From Streptomyces sp. NK15101 (GTDB lineage: Bacteria; Actinomycetota; Actinomycetes; Streptomycetales; Streptomycetaceae), in NCBI RefSeq assembly GCF_020400725.1, contig NZ_JAINVG010000025.1, positions 1-64,000 of the forward strand: a DNA stretch of 64,000 nucleotides, written 5' to 3'. The translations under genes were made by a program, and so were the position numbers. The notes beneath the pieces were generated by a model, which saw only the letters and a list, made by a program, of their open reading frames with translations, had not been told where the DNA came from and did not search any database. Within the stretch, counting starts at the first letter, position 1; each line of letters begins with the position of its first letter. Below are positions 38,966 to 47,321 of the stretch, one piece after another.

Positions 38966-40321
38966 TCACACCCGCGCGTAGCCGGGCCGGGGCTCGGGCT
39001 CCGTGACCGCCTCGGCCGTCTCGGGGACGGTGACGGGGGTCCGAAGGTATACCGCCCAGGTGACGACCATGCAGGCCGCGTAGAAGGCGAGGAAGGAGAC
39101 GAAGGCGGCGGTGCCGGTGCCGGCGGTCTGGAAGGACTGGCGGAAGGCGAGGTTGATGCCGAGGCCCCCGACCCCGCCGACCGCGCCGATGAGGCCCATG
39201 GAGGCGCCGGAGAGCCGTCGTCCGTAGGACTCGGCGGCCTCGCCCGTGAGGCCCTTGCGGTGGCCCTGGGCGAGGAAGATCGCCGGGATCATCTTGAACG
39301 TGGAGCCGTTGCCGAGGCCGCTGAGGACGAAGAGGCCGATGAAGCCGACGAGGAAGACGGCGAGGGACTCGATGACGGAGGCGTAGATCACGACGCCGGT
39401 CGCGACGGCCATCGCGGCGAAGGTCCCCAGGGTGATGCGGGCGCCGCCGTACCGGTCGGCGAGGGAGCCGCCGACGGGCCGGATGAGCGAGCCGAGCAGC
39501 GGGCCGACGAAGGTGAGCGAGGCGGCCTGGAGCGGGGTGCGGCCGAACTGGGTCTGCAGGACGAGGCCGAAGGCGAAGCTGTAGCCGATGAAGGAGCCGA
39601 AGGTGCCGACGTAGAGGAAGGCCATGATCCAGGTGTGGCGGGCCGTGGCGGCTTCCTTGAACGCTCCGGTGTCGTTCTTCACGGGGGCGAGGTTGTCCAT
39701 GAAGAGCGCGGAGCAGACGGCGGCGACGACGATCAGCGGCAGGTAGACGCCGAGCACGATCCTCGGGTGCATCGCTCCCGCGGTGCCGATGACGAGGAGG
39801 CCGACGAGTTGGACGACGGGGACGCCGATGTTTCCGCCGCCCGCGTTGAGGCCGAGGGCCCAGCCTTTCTTCCGCAGCGGGAAGAAGGCGTTGATGTTGG
39901 TCATCGAGGAGGCGAAGTTGCCGCCGCCGACGCCGGTGAGGGCGGCGACGAGGACGAAGGTGGTGTACGAGGTGCCGGGGTGCATCACCGCGAAGGCGAG
40001 GCCGGTGGGCAGCAGGAGCAGCAGGGCGCTGAAGATCGTCCAGTTGCGGCCGCCGAAGCGGGCGACGACGAAGGTGTACGGAATGCGGATCAGCGCGCCG
40101 ACGAGGGTGGCGGTGCCGATGAGGAAGAACTTGCCGGCCGGGTCGACCCCGTATTCGGGGCCCATGAAGAGGACCATGACCGACCAGAGGCTCCAGACCG
40201 AGAAGCCGATGTGCTCGGAGAGGACGGAGAAGAGCAGGTTCCGTCGCGCGATCCGCTCTCCCTTCTCGCGCCAGAAGGTCTCGTCCTCCGGTTCCCAGCG
40301 TTCGATCCAGCGGCCACCCAT
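38966..40321 (-). CDS. narK: Nitrate/nitrite transporter NarK
   Basis: A 451-residue MFS protein of the nitrate/nitrite porter family with twelve predicted segments. The two nitrate signature regions are visible: GVGGGNFASSMTNINAFFP with LNAGGGNIGV (about 130-165) and GSTFKMIPAIF with GAVGGVGGLGINL (about 350-400). The family exchanges or co-transports nitrate and nitrite across the plasma membrane. GGAGGT lies 6 nt before the ATG at 40319-40321. It ends 84 bp before the nnaR start; both read leftward. A GlnR-like box lies upstream near 40380. Confidence 0.93.
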   Translation of the reverse strand: MGGRWIERWEPEDETFWREKGERIARRNLLFSVLSEHIGFSVWSLWSVMVLFMGPEYGVDPAGKFFLIGTATLVGALIRIPYTFVVARFGGRNWTIFSALLLLLPTGLAFAVMHPGTSYTTFVLVAALTGVGGGNFASSMTNINAFFPLRKKGWALGLNAGGGNIGVPVVQLVGLLVIGTAGAMHPRIVLGVYLPLIVVAAVCSALFMDNLAPVKNDTGAFKEAATARHTWIMAFLYVGTFGSFIGYSFAFGLVLQTQFGRTPLQAASLTFVGPLLGSLIRPVGGSLADRYGGARITLGTFAAMAVATGVVIYASVIESLAVFLVGFIGLFVLSGLGNGSTFKMIPAIFLAQGHRKGLTGEAAESYGRRLSGASMGLIGAVGGVGGLGINLAFRQSFQTAGTGTAAFVSFLAFYAACMVVTWAVYLRTPVTVPETAEAVTEPEPRPGYARV

Positions 40322-40374
40322 CTCGCACCTCCACGGAGTCGGATCCCTGATGCGACCGACGGTAGGAAGGGCGC

Positions 40375-40390
40375 GTTTCAGGCCGGTGCC
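40375..40390 (-). promoter_or_regulatory. Possible GlnR box upstream of narK
   Basis: On the minus strand GGCAC-CGGCCT-GAAAC has a perfect GAAAC half, and the other half differs from gTnAC at one conserved base. It lies 54 bp before narK, next to a TACCGT -10-like box. Weaker than the nnaR site. Confidence 0.5.
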
Positions 40391-40418
40391 GTGAGGTGAC
40401 GGTGGCGGAACCTTGCTC

Positions 40419-41489
40419 TCACCCGGCGCGCGGCCCTTCTGTGAGCGCCCCCGGCGCGGGCGGCCCCGGTTCTCCTGGGGGCGCCCCCGGCGCGGGCACC
40501 GCCGGTTCCCCTGCGGGCGCCCCCGGCGCGGGCAGTCCCGGCTCCCCCTCCGGCAGCCAGGCGCCGGGCGGCCGGGTGAGCCATCCCTTCCGGGCGCCCA
40601 GCTCCGCCGCCGCCCGGCGCAGGGCGTCCAGGCCGGGGTGGCGGAGCCCCTTGCGCCACACCAGGCTCACGGGCGAGAGGGGGACGGGGTCGACGAGGGG
40701 CCGGATGACGCAGTCCGGCATGGGCGGGAAGTCGAGGACGGCGAGGACCGGGTTGCGGTGCTTGGCCATGAGCCGGCGGAACTCCTCGTGACCGATCGCC
40801 AGCGGCGCGGGCGGGGCGACCTCGATGCCCCGGCCGGCGAAGAGGCGGGCGGCGAGGTCGGTCCACTCGGAGGTGCGGTCGTTTCCGGCCCCGGCGTAGA
40901 TCCGCTCCCCGGCGAGCCGGGCGAGCGGCACCTCGGGCAGGCCGGCGAGGGGGTGGTCGTCGGGGAGGACGACGGCCATCGGCTCGTACCGGACGAACTG
41001 GGAGTCGAGGCGCGCCCTGAGCCGGGCGTCGAGTCCTCCGTACCGGCCGAAGGAGGCGTCGATCCGGCCGGCGAGGATCTCCCGTGCGGCGCCGGTGAGT
41101 CCGCTCTCGTAGCGGGCCATCAGCTCCTGCTCGGGGGCGAGTTCGCGGGCCAGGCGCAGGACGTCCTCGGGGGCGAGGCCGGGGCTGTTGAGGTCGACGA
41201 GGAGCGGCCGGGGCGTGGCGCGGAAGGCGTCGCTCAGCTCGTCGTGGGCGGCCAACACCCGGCGGGCGTACGGGAGGAGGCGCTCGCCGTCGGCGGTGAG
41301 GGCGACCTGCCGGGTGGTCCGCACGAAGAGTTCGGCGCCCAACTCCCGCTCCAGGCGCCGGATGTCGCGGCTGAGCGCCTGCTGGGCGAGGTAGAGGCGG
41401 GCGGCGGCGCGGGTGAAGTGCAGCTCTTCGGCGACGGCGGTGAAGGCGCGCAGAAGGCGGGGGTCGATGTCGTAGGAGGAGGTCGCCAC
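40419..41489 (-). CDS. LysR-family regulator with a repetitive C-terminal tail
   Basis: A 356-residue LTTR. The N-terminal helix-turn-helix (LLRAFTAVAEELHFTRAAARL, QQALSRDIRRLERELG) is followed by a substrate-binding domain (about 85-300). The last ~50 residues are extra: three 12-residue units of type PAPGAP(A/P)GEP, encoded by a 36-bp tandem DNA repeat. I use the GTG at 41487-41489 (MATSSYDID); a GTG 36 bp upstream is also possible. It is divergent from an MFS gene, which is the usual arrangement in which the regulator controls the transporter. Confidence 0.85.
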   Translation of the reverse strand: MATSSYDIDPRLLRAFTAVAEELHFTRAAARLYLAQQALSRDIRRLERELGAELFVRTTRQVALTADGERLLPYARRVLAAHDELSDAFRATPRPLLVDLNSPGLAPEDVLRLARELAPEQELMARYESGLTGAAREILAGRIDASFGRYGGLDARLRARLDSQFVRYEPMAVVLPDDHPLAGLPEVPLARLAGERIYAGAGNDRTSEWTDLAARLFAGRGIEVAPPAPLAIGHEEFRRLMAKHRNPVLAVLDFPPMPDCVIRPLVDPVPLSPVSLVWRKGLRHPGLDALRRAAAELGARKGWLTRPPGAWLPEGEPGLPAPGAPAGEPAVPAPGAPPGEPGPPAPGALTEGPRAG

Positions 41490-41501
41490 CGCCGCATTCA
41501 A

Positions 41502-41538
41502 CAACACAGGTGCGTGAATCGCCACCGAGAAGGTGTTG
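41502..41538. promoter_or_regulatory. Inverted repeat in the LysR/MFS divergent promoter
   Basis: CAACAC (41502-41507) and GTGTTG (41533-41538) are perfect complements 25 bp apart in the 83-bp divergent gap. LysR proteins often bridge two such half-sites. The site would overlap both promoters. Confidence 0.45.
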
Positions 41539-41572
41539 GACCGGCCGGGCCCCGCCGACCGAGCCTTGTCCC

Positions 41573-42841
41573 ATGCCGCAACCGGACCTCACCCTCACTC
41601 CGGCGGGCCCCGCCCTCGCCCCCCGCTACCGATCTGCCGCCACGAGGCCCGTCGCCGTTCCCGCGAGGCCCGCCGGCCCCTACCTCCGTCTCTTCTCCCA
41701 CCCCGGAACCCGCGCCTTCACCGCGGGCAACCTGATCGCCCGGCTGCCCATGGGCATGTTCGGCGTCAGCGCCGTGATCATGATCGCCGCGGCGTACGGC
41801 TCCTACGCCCTGGCCGGTGCGGTCACCGCCACCAACCTCGCCGTCGGCTCCGTCACCGGCCCGCTGATCGCGCGGCTCGTCGACCGGTACGGCCAGGCCA
41901 GGATCGCGGTCCCGGCCACCGCCTACGCGGTCCTGGGCCATCTGGTGCTGCTGCTCTGCGTCCACGAGCGGGCCCCCGTCTGGGCGCTCTTCCTCACGAC
42001 CGCCGTCACCGCCACCTCCCCGAACACGGGCGGCATGTCCCGGGCCCGCTGGGCGCACCTCCTCCGCGACGACCCGGACGCGCTGCACACCGCCAACGCC
42101 TTCGAGCAGGCCGCCGACGAGCTCTGCTTCATGCTCGGCCCGGTGCTGGCCACCGTCCTGTGCTCGGCGCTCTTCCCCGAGGCCGGCACGCTCACCGCGG
42201 GCCTCCTCTTCCTCTCCGGCGTCCTGCTCTTCGCCGCCCAGCGCTCCACCGAGCCCCCGGTCGCCCCGCGCACGACGGCGGGCTCCCCGCTGCGCGCCCC
42301 CGGCATGGTGCCGCTGCTCGCGGTCTTCCTCGCCACGGGCGCGGTCTTCGGCTCGATGGAGGTGGTCGCCCTGGCGTACGTGGACGGGCCCGTGGCGGGA
42401 CCGATCCTCGCCCTCCAGGCCGCGGGCTCCGGTGCGGCCGGCCTCCTCTACGGCCGCGCCCGCCGCACCGCCCGGCTGCGCACCTGTCTGGCGGCGATGA
42501 CCGTCCTGATGACGATGCCGCTGCTCGCCGCCTCGACGGGTTCGCTGCTCGCCCTGGCCGGCGGCCTCCTCGTGGCGGGCATGGCGACGGCCCCGACGAT
42601 GCTGACGGGCATGGGCCTGATCCAGCGCCTCGCCCCCGCGGCGCAGCTCAACGAGGGCATGGCCCTGGCCGTGACCGCCCTCCTGGCGGGCGTCGCGGCG
42701 GGCTCGGCCGGCGGCGGCTGGGCCGCCGACCACGCGCCCTTCGGGTCCTTCGGCTTCCTGATGCCGGTGACGGCGGCGGCGGTGGCCCTGGCCCTGTGCA
42801 CGGCGACCGGGGCGGGCCGCCGCGCACAGGGCACCCCCTAG
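41573..42841 (+). CDS. MFS transporter, possible efflux pump
   Basis: A 422-residue protein with about twelve membrane segments; the loop after segment 2 has ARLVDRYGQARI, the motif A-like basic loop, and FEQAADELCFMLGP is typical of a subgroup of putative MFS exporters. A proline-rich N-terminus of ~35 residues precedes segment 1. The ATG at 41573 has no clear ribosome binding site. The stop shares bases with the stop of the convergent GH18 gene. The substrate is unknown; the divergent LysR gene is the likely regulator. Confidence 0.85.
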   Translation: MPQPDLTLTPAGPALAPRYRSAATRPVAVPARPAGPYLRLFSHPGTRAFTAGNLIARLPMGMFGVSAVIMIAAAYGSYALAGAVTATNLAVGSVTGPLIARLVDRYGQARIAVPATAYAVLGHLVLLLCVHERAPVWALFLTTAVTATSPNTGGMSRARWAHLLRDDPDALHTANAFEQAADELCFMLGPVLATVLCSALFPEAGTLTAGLLFLSGVLLFAAQRSTEPPVAPRTTAGSPLRAPGMVPLLAVFLATGAVFGSMEVVALAYVDGPVAGPILALQAAGSGAAGLLYGRARRTARLRTCLAAMTVLMTMPLLAASTGSLLALAGGLLVAGMATAPTMLTGMGLIQRLAPAAQLNEGMALAVTALLAGVAAGSAGGGWAADHAPFGSFGFLMPVTAAAVALALCTATGAGRRAQGTP

Positions 42842-43920
42842 CTCTGCCGCAGCGGCGGCATCGGCACCTGCACCCCGTACGCGGTGGCGCCGGCCCCGGC
42901 GCCACCCTCGCAGCCGTCGGGCTCCTGGGTGCCGAGGCCGCGCGTGGACGGCTTCTCGGCGGCCCAGAACATGTAGCCGAGCAGCCCCGGGGTGGTTCCG
43001 GCCCCGTGCGGCGCCGCGTTCCGCACCCAGTCGCCGGTCTCCTTCTGGAGCGAGTTCGCGAAGTCGGTGCACTCGGGCAGCGGGCTGCGGCCGTACGCGA
43101 GGTACAGCCCGGCGGTGAACTTGGCGGGGGCGAGCGGGGCGACCGGCGGCGAGAACTGGGACTTGCCGTCGATGTGCTCCTGCCAGTTCGCGATGTGCGA
43201 GCTCGCGGAGGTGGGCCGGGCGGTCACCATCGCGTTGGCGTAGTCGAGCACGGGGGCGTCGGTGCGCAGCCAGTCGGCGGTGGCCTTGCGGTTGATGTCG
43301 ATGAGCCAGCGGTCTCCGGCGGCGGTGTCGATGGTGAGCCGCGCGGCCGGGCTCGTACCGGAGGCGTCGTAGGGGTGGACGGACCGGTAGGCGTCGATGA
43401 AGGCCTGGAGCCCGGTGAGGTCCGGGTCGGTGTTCTGCTCGTAGTCGATCTCGATGCCGACGCCGAGGTCGGCGGCGACGGCGGCGGCGTTGAGCCCCAG
43501 CCGGCCGGCGTCCTCCGCGAGGGCCGCGTCCCACTCGTCGGTGTACGTGATCCCGCCGATGGACAGCATCACGCGGATCCCGCGCGAGGTGAAGTACTGG
43601 ACGATCTCGCGGCTCATGCCGACGGGGACGCCGTTCGCGGTGGTCGCGTCGGTGGTGCGGTGCAGCAGCTTGAGCGGCTCGACGAAGCTGAGGACGACCA
43701 GGTTGACCGAGGGCCGTCCGTCGCCGCGGTCGATCAGCCAGTGGTTCTTGGCGTCGAACTCGGCGGGGTCGCGGACGGTGGACCAGGTGCAGTAGTCGTC
43801 CCCGCAGTGCCAGGCGCCGTAGACCTGCACGGGTGCGGGCGCGGCGGCTCCGGCGGGCAGGGTGGCGGGGACGAGGAGGGCGAGGAGCATGAGCAGGACC
43901 GCGAGGGGTCTGTGACGCAT
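42838..43920 (-). CDS. Secreted GH18-like chitinase-type protein
   Basis: A 360-residue secreted protein with a signal peptide (MRHRPLAVLLMLLALLV..., cleavage near AGAAA, about residue 30) and a GH18 barrel. The strand with VMLSIGG (about 135) and the catalytic strand GIEIDYE (about 168) correspond to SxGG and DGxDxDxE; the general acid Glu and the adjacent Asp remain, while the first Asp of the motif is not kept and the second is Glu. GGAGG lies 5 nt before the ATG. Chitinase or endo-N-acetylglucosaminidase activity is plausible, but the altered motif leaves it open. Confidence 0.82.
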   Translation of the reverse strand: MRHRPLAVLLMLLALLVPATLPAGAAAPAPVQVYGAWHCGDDYCTWSTVRDPAEFDAKNHWLIDRGDGRPSVNLVVLSFVEPLKLLHRTTDATTANGVPVGMSREIVQYFTSRGIRVMLSIGGITYTDEWDAALAEDAGRLGLNAAAVAADLGVGIEIDYEQNTDPDLTGLQAFIDAYRSVHPYDASGTSPAARLTIDTAAGDRWLIDINRKATADWLRTDAPVLDYANAMVTARPTSASSHIANWQEHIDGKSQFSPPVAPLAPAKFTAGLYLAYGRSPLPECTDFANSLQKETGDWVRNAAPHGAGTTPGLLGYMFWAAEKPSTRGLGTQEPDGCEGGAGAGATAYGVQVPMPPLRQS

Positions 43921-44014
43921 ACGTGCCTCCGGAGTGCCGTGGTGTGGGGGCGGCGACCGCAGGGTGTCAGGTCCAGACCAAGCCCACAAGAGGGCCTGCC
44001 GACGGCATGACAAA

Positions 44015-44046
44015 GGCCCGGCGGCCGCTCGCGCGACCACCGGGCC
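44015..44046 (-). terminator. Terminator of tmRNA
   Basis: On the minus strand GGCCCGGTGGTCGC pairs with GCGGCCGCCGGGCC (two G-U pairs) around loop GCGA and is followed by TTTG. It starts 20 nt past the tmRNA 3' end. Confidence 0.85.
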
Positions 44047-44065
44047 CGTGCCCACATGGGATGAG

Positions 44066-44456
44066 TGGAGATGGCGGGAATCGAACCCGCGTCCAACGGT
44101 GCAGAATCAGGGCTTCTCCGTGTGCAGTCTGGTACGAGTTTCTCAGCCCTCCGGATCACCCAGACAAGTCCGGAACGGGCTCAGTCACTGTTTGATTTCC
44201 CTCCAACCCCCGTGACCGGGGCTGGAGGTTTAGATCCCTGAATGACGCCAGGATCCGGGTCGGGACCACCCCCGGGCTGACGCTCCTCACAGAGGCTTCT
44301 GCTCGTTACCTAGAATTAGGCAGCGAGGGCGAAGCGGGAGTTATCGCTCTTGGTGTTGGCGATTATTGGTTGCGACATATGGTTTACGAGATCATTGCCG
44401 CTTCCTCGACACGCTTCCCACTGCTTCGACATCCGCTGTCGAAACCGATCATCCCC
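44066..44456 (-). ncRNA. ssrA: Transfer-messenger RNA (tmRNA)
   Basis: A tmRNA of about 391 nt. The 5' GGGGATG (from 44456) pairs with 3' CATCTCC (44073-44067). The 3' T-arm GCGGGTTCGATTCCCGC is clear. CCA is not encoded. The resume codon GCC begins an open frame whose tag reads ANTKSDNSRFALAA and stops at TAA 44318-44316; the ALAA end is the protease degron. The gene is downstream of smpB in the same direction, as in other streptomycetes. The 102-bp gap to smpB holds a TACCAT -10-like box. Confidence 0.95.
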
Positions 44457-44558
44457 ATGTTGTTTTTTCAAAAGACGCACCCTCCGTGGGGTGCAGCACC
44501 CATGGTACGTGACCGACGGGTGCGGTTGCCAGCGCATTAACCGCGGAAGGCCGGGGCG

Positions 44559-45098
44559 CTAGGCGCTCTCCGTCGCCCGCTGCCTCCGCCGCGCCGCCGC
44601 GATCGCCCGGTTCGTCTCGCGCGTGTCCTGCTTCTCCCGCAGGGTCTGGCGCTTGTCGTACTCCTTCTTGCCCTTGGCCAGCGCGATCTCGCACTTCACC
44701 CGGCCGTTCAGGAAGTACAGCGAGAGGGGCACGATCGTGTGACCCGTCTCCTGCGACTTCGACTCCAGCTTGTCGATCTCGGCCCGGTGCAGCAGCAGCT
44801 TCCGCTTCCGCTTCGCGTGGTGGTTGGTCCAGCTGCCCTGCATGTACTCGGGCACGTGGATGTTGTGCAGCCACGCCTCGTGGCCGTCGATCTGGACGAA
44901 GCCGTCGACCAGCGAGGCCCGCCCCATGCGCAGCGACTTCACCTCGGTGCCCATGAGCACCACACCGCACTCGTAGGTGTCGATGATGTGGTAGTCGTGC
45001 CGCGCCTTCTTGTTCTGCGCGATGAGCTTGCGCTCAGGCGCCTTGTCCGATGCCTTCTTCGCAGGCTTGCCCTGCACGTTCACGAGTCCCTTTGCCAT
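44559..45098 (-). CDS. smpB: SsrA-binding protein SmpB
   Basis: A 179-residue protein with the SmpB OB fold: IAQNKKARHDYHIIDTYECGVVL, GTEVKSLR, ASLVDGFV, NIHVPEY and KLLLHRAEID. The basic C-terminal tail (KKEYDKRQTLREKQDTRE...) mimics mRNA in the A site. An N-terminal extension of ~20 residues rich in Lys/Ala is usual in actinobacteria. Partner of the tmRNA encoded 102 bp downstream. It follows the processing protease by 18 bp in an apparent ftsE-ftsX-ctpA-smpB operon. Confidence 0.96.
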   Translation of the reverse strand: MAKGLVNVQGKPAKKASDKAPERKLIAQNKKARHDYHIIDTYECGVVLMGTEVKSLRMGRASLVDGFVQIDGHEAWLHNIHVPEYMQGSWTNHHAKRKRKLLLHRAEIDKLESKSQETGHTIVPLSLYFLNGRVKCEIALAKGKKEYDKRQTLREKQDTRETNRAIAAARRRQRATESA

Positions 45099-45116
45099 AG
45101 TGCGGCCATTTTCGCA

Positions 45117-46304
45117 CTACGAGCCCCCTCCGAGGCCACTCAATACCGTTCTCGCCCGCACCTCGGCCCCCTCCTCCGCCGCCAGGTCCGGAGTGATGCC
45201 GCGGCCGTCGACGGCGTGCCCGGCGGGGGTGCGGTAGTGGCCGACGGTCAGCTCGGCGACGGAGCCGTCGGGCAGCGTGCTCGGCATCTGGACCGACCCC
45301 TTGCCGAAGGTCCGCGAACCGACGGTCACCGCCCGGCCCCGGTCCTGCAGCGCCCCGGTGAGCAGCTCGGCCGCGCTCATCGTGCCCCCGTCGATCAGCG
45401 CCACCAGGGGCCTGCCGGTGTCGCCGCCGCCCTCCGCGTACACGGCCCGCTGCTCGCCCTCCACGTCGTACGTGGCGACGAGCCCGCCGTCGAGGAAGGC
45501 GGAGGCGGCGACGGCGGCCTCCGTGACCAGGCCGCCCGAGTTGCCGCGCAGGTCCAGGAGGACCCCGGCGCCGGCCGGGGCGGCCCGCACCGCGTCCCGC
45601 ACGCGCGTGCCCGCGCCCTTGGTGAAGGCGGCGACCCGGATCAGTACGGCTCCGTCGTCGAGGCGGCGGACGGTGACCGGGTCCGTCGCGAGCCGGGCCC
45701 GGCGCAGGGTCTGCGTCCAGGCGGCCCGACCGCGCTCGACCCGCAGGACGACGGCCGAGCCGGGAACGCCGTCACCGCGCAGCAGGGAGACCACCTCGGA
45801 GACGGAGAGCCCGTCGACCGGGCGCCCGTCGACGGAGACGAGCCGGTCGTCGACCCGCAGCCCGGCCCGGTCGGCGGGACCGCCGGCCCGGACCCGGGTC
45901 ACCCGCACCCCGCTCGCCCCGGACCGCCCGGCGGAGAGGCCGACCCCCGTGTAGGCGCCGTCGAGGGCCTGCTCGAACTCGGCGTACTCCTTCTTGTCGT
46001 ACACCGCGCCCCAGCGGTCCCCGCTGCGGCTGACGAACTCCTCGGCGGCCTTCTTGCCCGACTTCCCGTCCGCCATGGCCGCGGCGGCGGCCCGCGCGAG
46101 AGCGGCCCTGTCGACGGTCGCGCCGCCCGCGGCCGGCCCCCCGTCCCCACCGGACGCACCCGCCGCCTTCACCGCGGGCTCCTGCCGGGGCAGCGAGCCG
46201 GTGGCGGCCGCGGTGGCGAGGACGCCGGCGAAGACCAACGTCAGAACGGCCCCACGGAGCACTCCGCGGGGCCGGATACAGAGTTCGTCGGTGCCGGCCG
46301 GCAT
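45117..46304 (-). CDS. S41 C-terminal processing protease with PDZ domain
   Basis: A 395-residue protein with an N-terminal membrane anchor (VLRGAVLTLVFAGVLATAAA, about 15-35), then a PDZ domain (about 125-200, VTRVRAGGPADRAGLRVDDRLVSVDG) and the tail-specific protease domain with Ser in DGGTMSAAELL (about 310) and Lys in RTFGKGSVQ (about 333). It is secreted or membrane-tethered and cuts proteins at their C-termini. The ATG at 46302-46304 has TAGAGT 7 nt upstream, which suggests a leaderless transcript in addition to read-through from ftsX. Its neighbourhood with ftsEX suggests a wall-related role. Confidence 0.93.
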   Translation of the reverse strand: MPAGTDELCIRPRGVLRGAVLTLVFAGVLATAAATGSLPRQEPAVKAAGASGGDGGPAAGGATVDRAALARAAAAAMADGKSGKKAAEEFVSRSGDRWGAVYDKKEYAEFEQALDGAYTGVGLSAGRSGASGVRVTRVRAGGPADRAGLRVDDRLVSVDGRPVDGLSVSEVVSLLRGDGVPGSAVVLRVERGRAAWTQTLRRARLATDPVTVRRLDDGAVLIRVAAFTKGAGTRVRDAVRAAPAGAGVLLDLRGNSGGLVTEAAVAASAFLDGGLVATYDVEGEQRAVYAEGGGDTGRPLVALIDGGTMSAAELLTGALQDRGRAVTVGSRTFGKGSVQMPSTLPDGSVAELTVGHYRTPAGHAVDGRGITPDLAAEEGAEVRARTVLSGLGGGS

Positions 46305-46382
46305 GTCGCCCACTCTAGGACAAGGCGATGGCGCCGCACGGGCTTTGGCCGTACGACGCCATCCACCGTCAGGGGTGACTTC

Positions 46383-47300
46383 TCACACCTTGAGGTACTT
46401 GCGCAGCGCGATGAACGCGGCCACGGCGGGCATCAGGAGCCCGATGGCGATCACCAGCGGCAGCTTGGCGAGAACGGCGTCCCAGCCGATGAAGTTGACG
46501 AGCTGCATCTTCTCGGCGAGCGCGATGCCGTGGTCGATCAGGAAGTACCGGCCGACGAGCAGCAGCACGCAGGCGACGGCACCGCCGAGGAGTCCGGCGA
46601 AGGCGGCCTCCATGATGAACGGCATCTGGATGTAGAAGCTGGACGCGCCGACGAGCCGCATGATGCCGGTCTCGCGGCGGCGGCTGAAGGCCGAGACGCG
46701 GACCGTGTTGACGATCAGCATCAGCGCGATGACCAGCATCAGGCCCATGACGCCGAGGGCGGCGATGTTCATGCCGTTCATCAGGTCGAAGAGGTTCTGC
46801 AGGATGTTCCGCTGGTCCTGGACCGACTCGACGCCGTCCCGGCCGGCGAAGGCCGTGGCGACGACCTTGTACTTCTCCGGGTCCTTGAGCTTGACCCGGA
46901 ACGACTCCTGCATCTGGTCCGGCGTCACCACGGAGGCGATGGCGGTGTCGCCGTACTGCTCCTTGTAGTGCTTGAACGCCTCGTCGGCCGACTCGTGCTG
47001 GACGGACTCGACGATGTCCATCTTCTTCAGGTCGGCCTCGATCTGCTCCTTCTGCTGGCCGGTGACCGCGCCCTTGGCGCACTTGGCCGCCGTGGCCGCG
47101 TCCGCCTTGTTGCAGAGGAAGATGGAGACGTTGACCTTGTCGTACCAGTAGTCCTTCATCGTGCTGACCTGCTCGCGCATGAGCAGCGCGCCGCCGAAGA
47201 GGGCGAGCGAGAGGGCCACGGAGACGATGACGGCGAAGGTCATCGTGAGATTGCGCCGGAGACCGACACCGATCTCGGAGAGCACGAACTGAGCGCGCAT
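46383..47300 (-). CDS. ftsX: Cell-division ABC permease FtsX
   Basis: A 305-residue protein with four membrane segments and a large extracytoplasmic loop between segments 1 and 2 (about 50-165) that has two cysteines (SIFLCNKADAATAAKCAKG). This loop contacts peptidoglycan hydrolases in known FtsEX systems. Segments 2-4 include ALGVMGLMLVIALMLIVNTV and LLGGAVACVLLLVGRYFLI. It follows ftsE by 21 bp. Confidence 0.95.
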   Translation of the reverse strand: MRAQFVLSEIGVGLRRNLTMTFAVIVSVALSLALFGGALLMREQVSTMKDYWYDKVNVSIFLCNKADAATAAKCAKGAVTGQQKEQIEADLKKMDIVESVQHESADEAFKHYKEQYGDTAIASVVTPDQMQESFRVKLKDPEKYKVVATAFAGRDGVESVQDQRNILQNLFDLMNGMNIAALGVMGLMLVIALMLIVNTVRVSAFSRRRETGIMRLVGASSFYIQMPFIMEAAFAGLLGGAVACVLLLVGRYFLIDHGIALAEKMQLVNFIGWDAVLAKLPLVIAIGLLMPAVAAFIALRKYLKV

Positions 47301-47321
47301 GGTGTTCTGGTTCCCCCGCCG

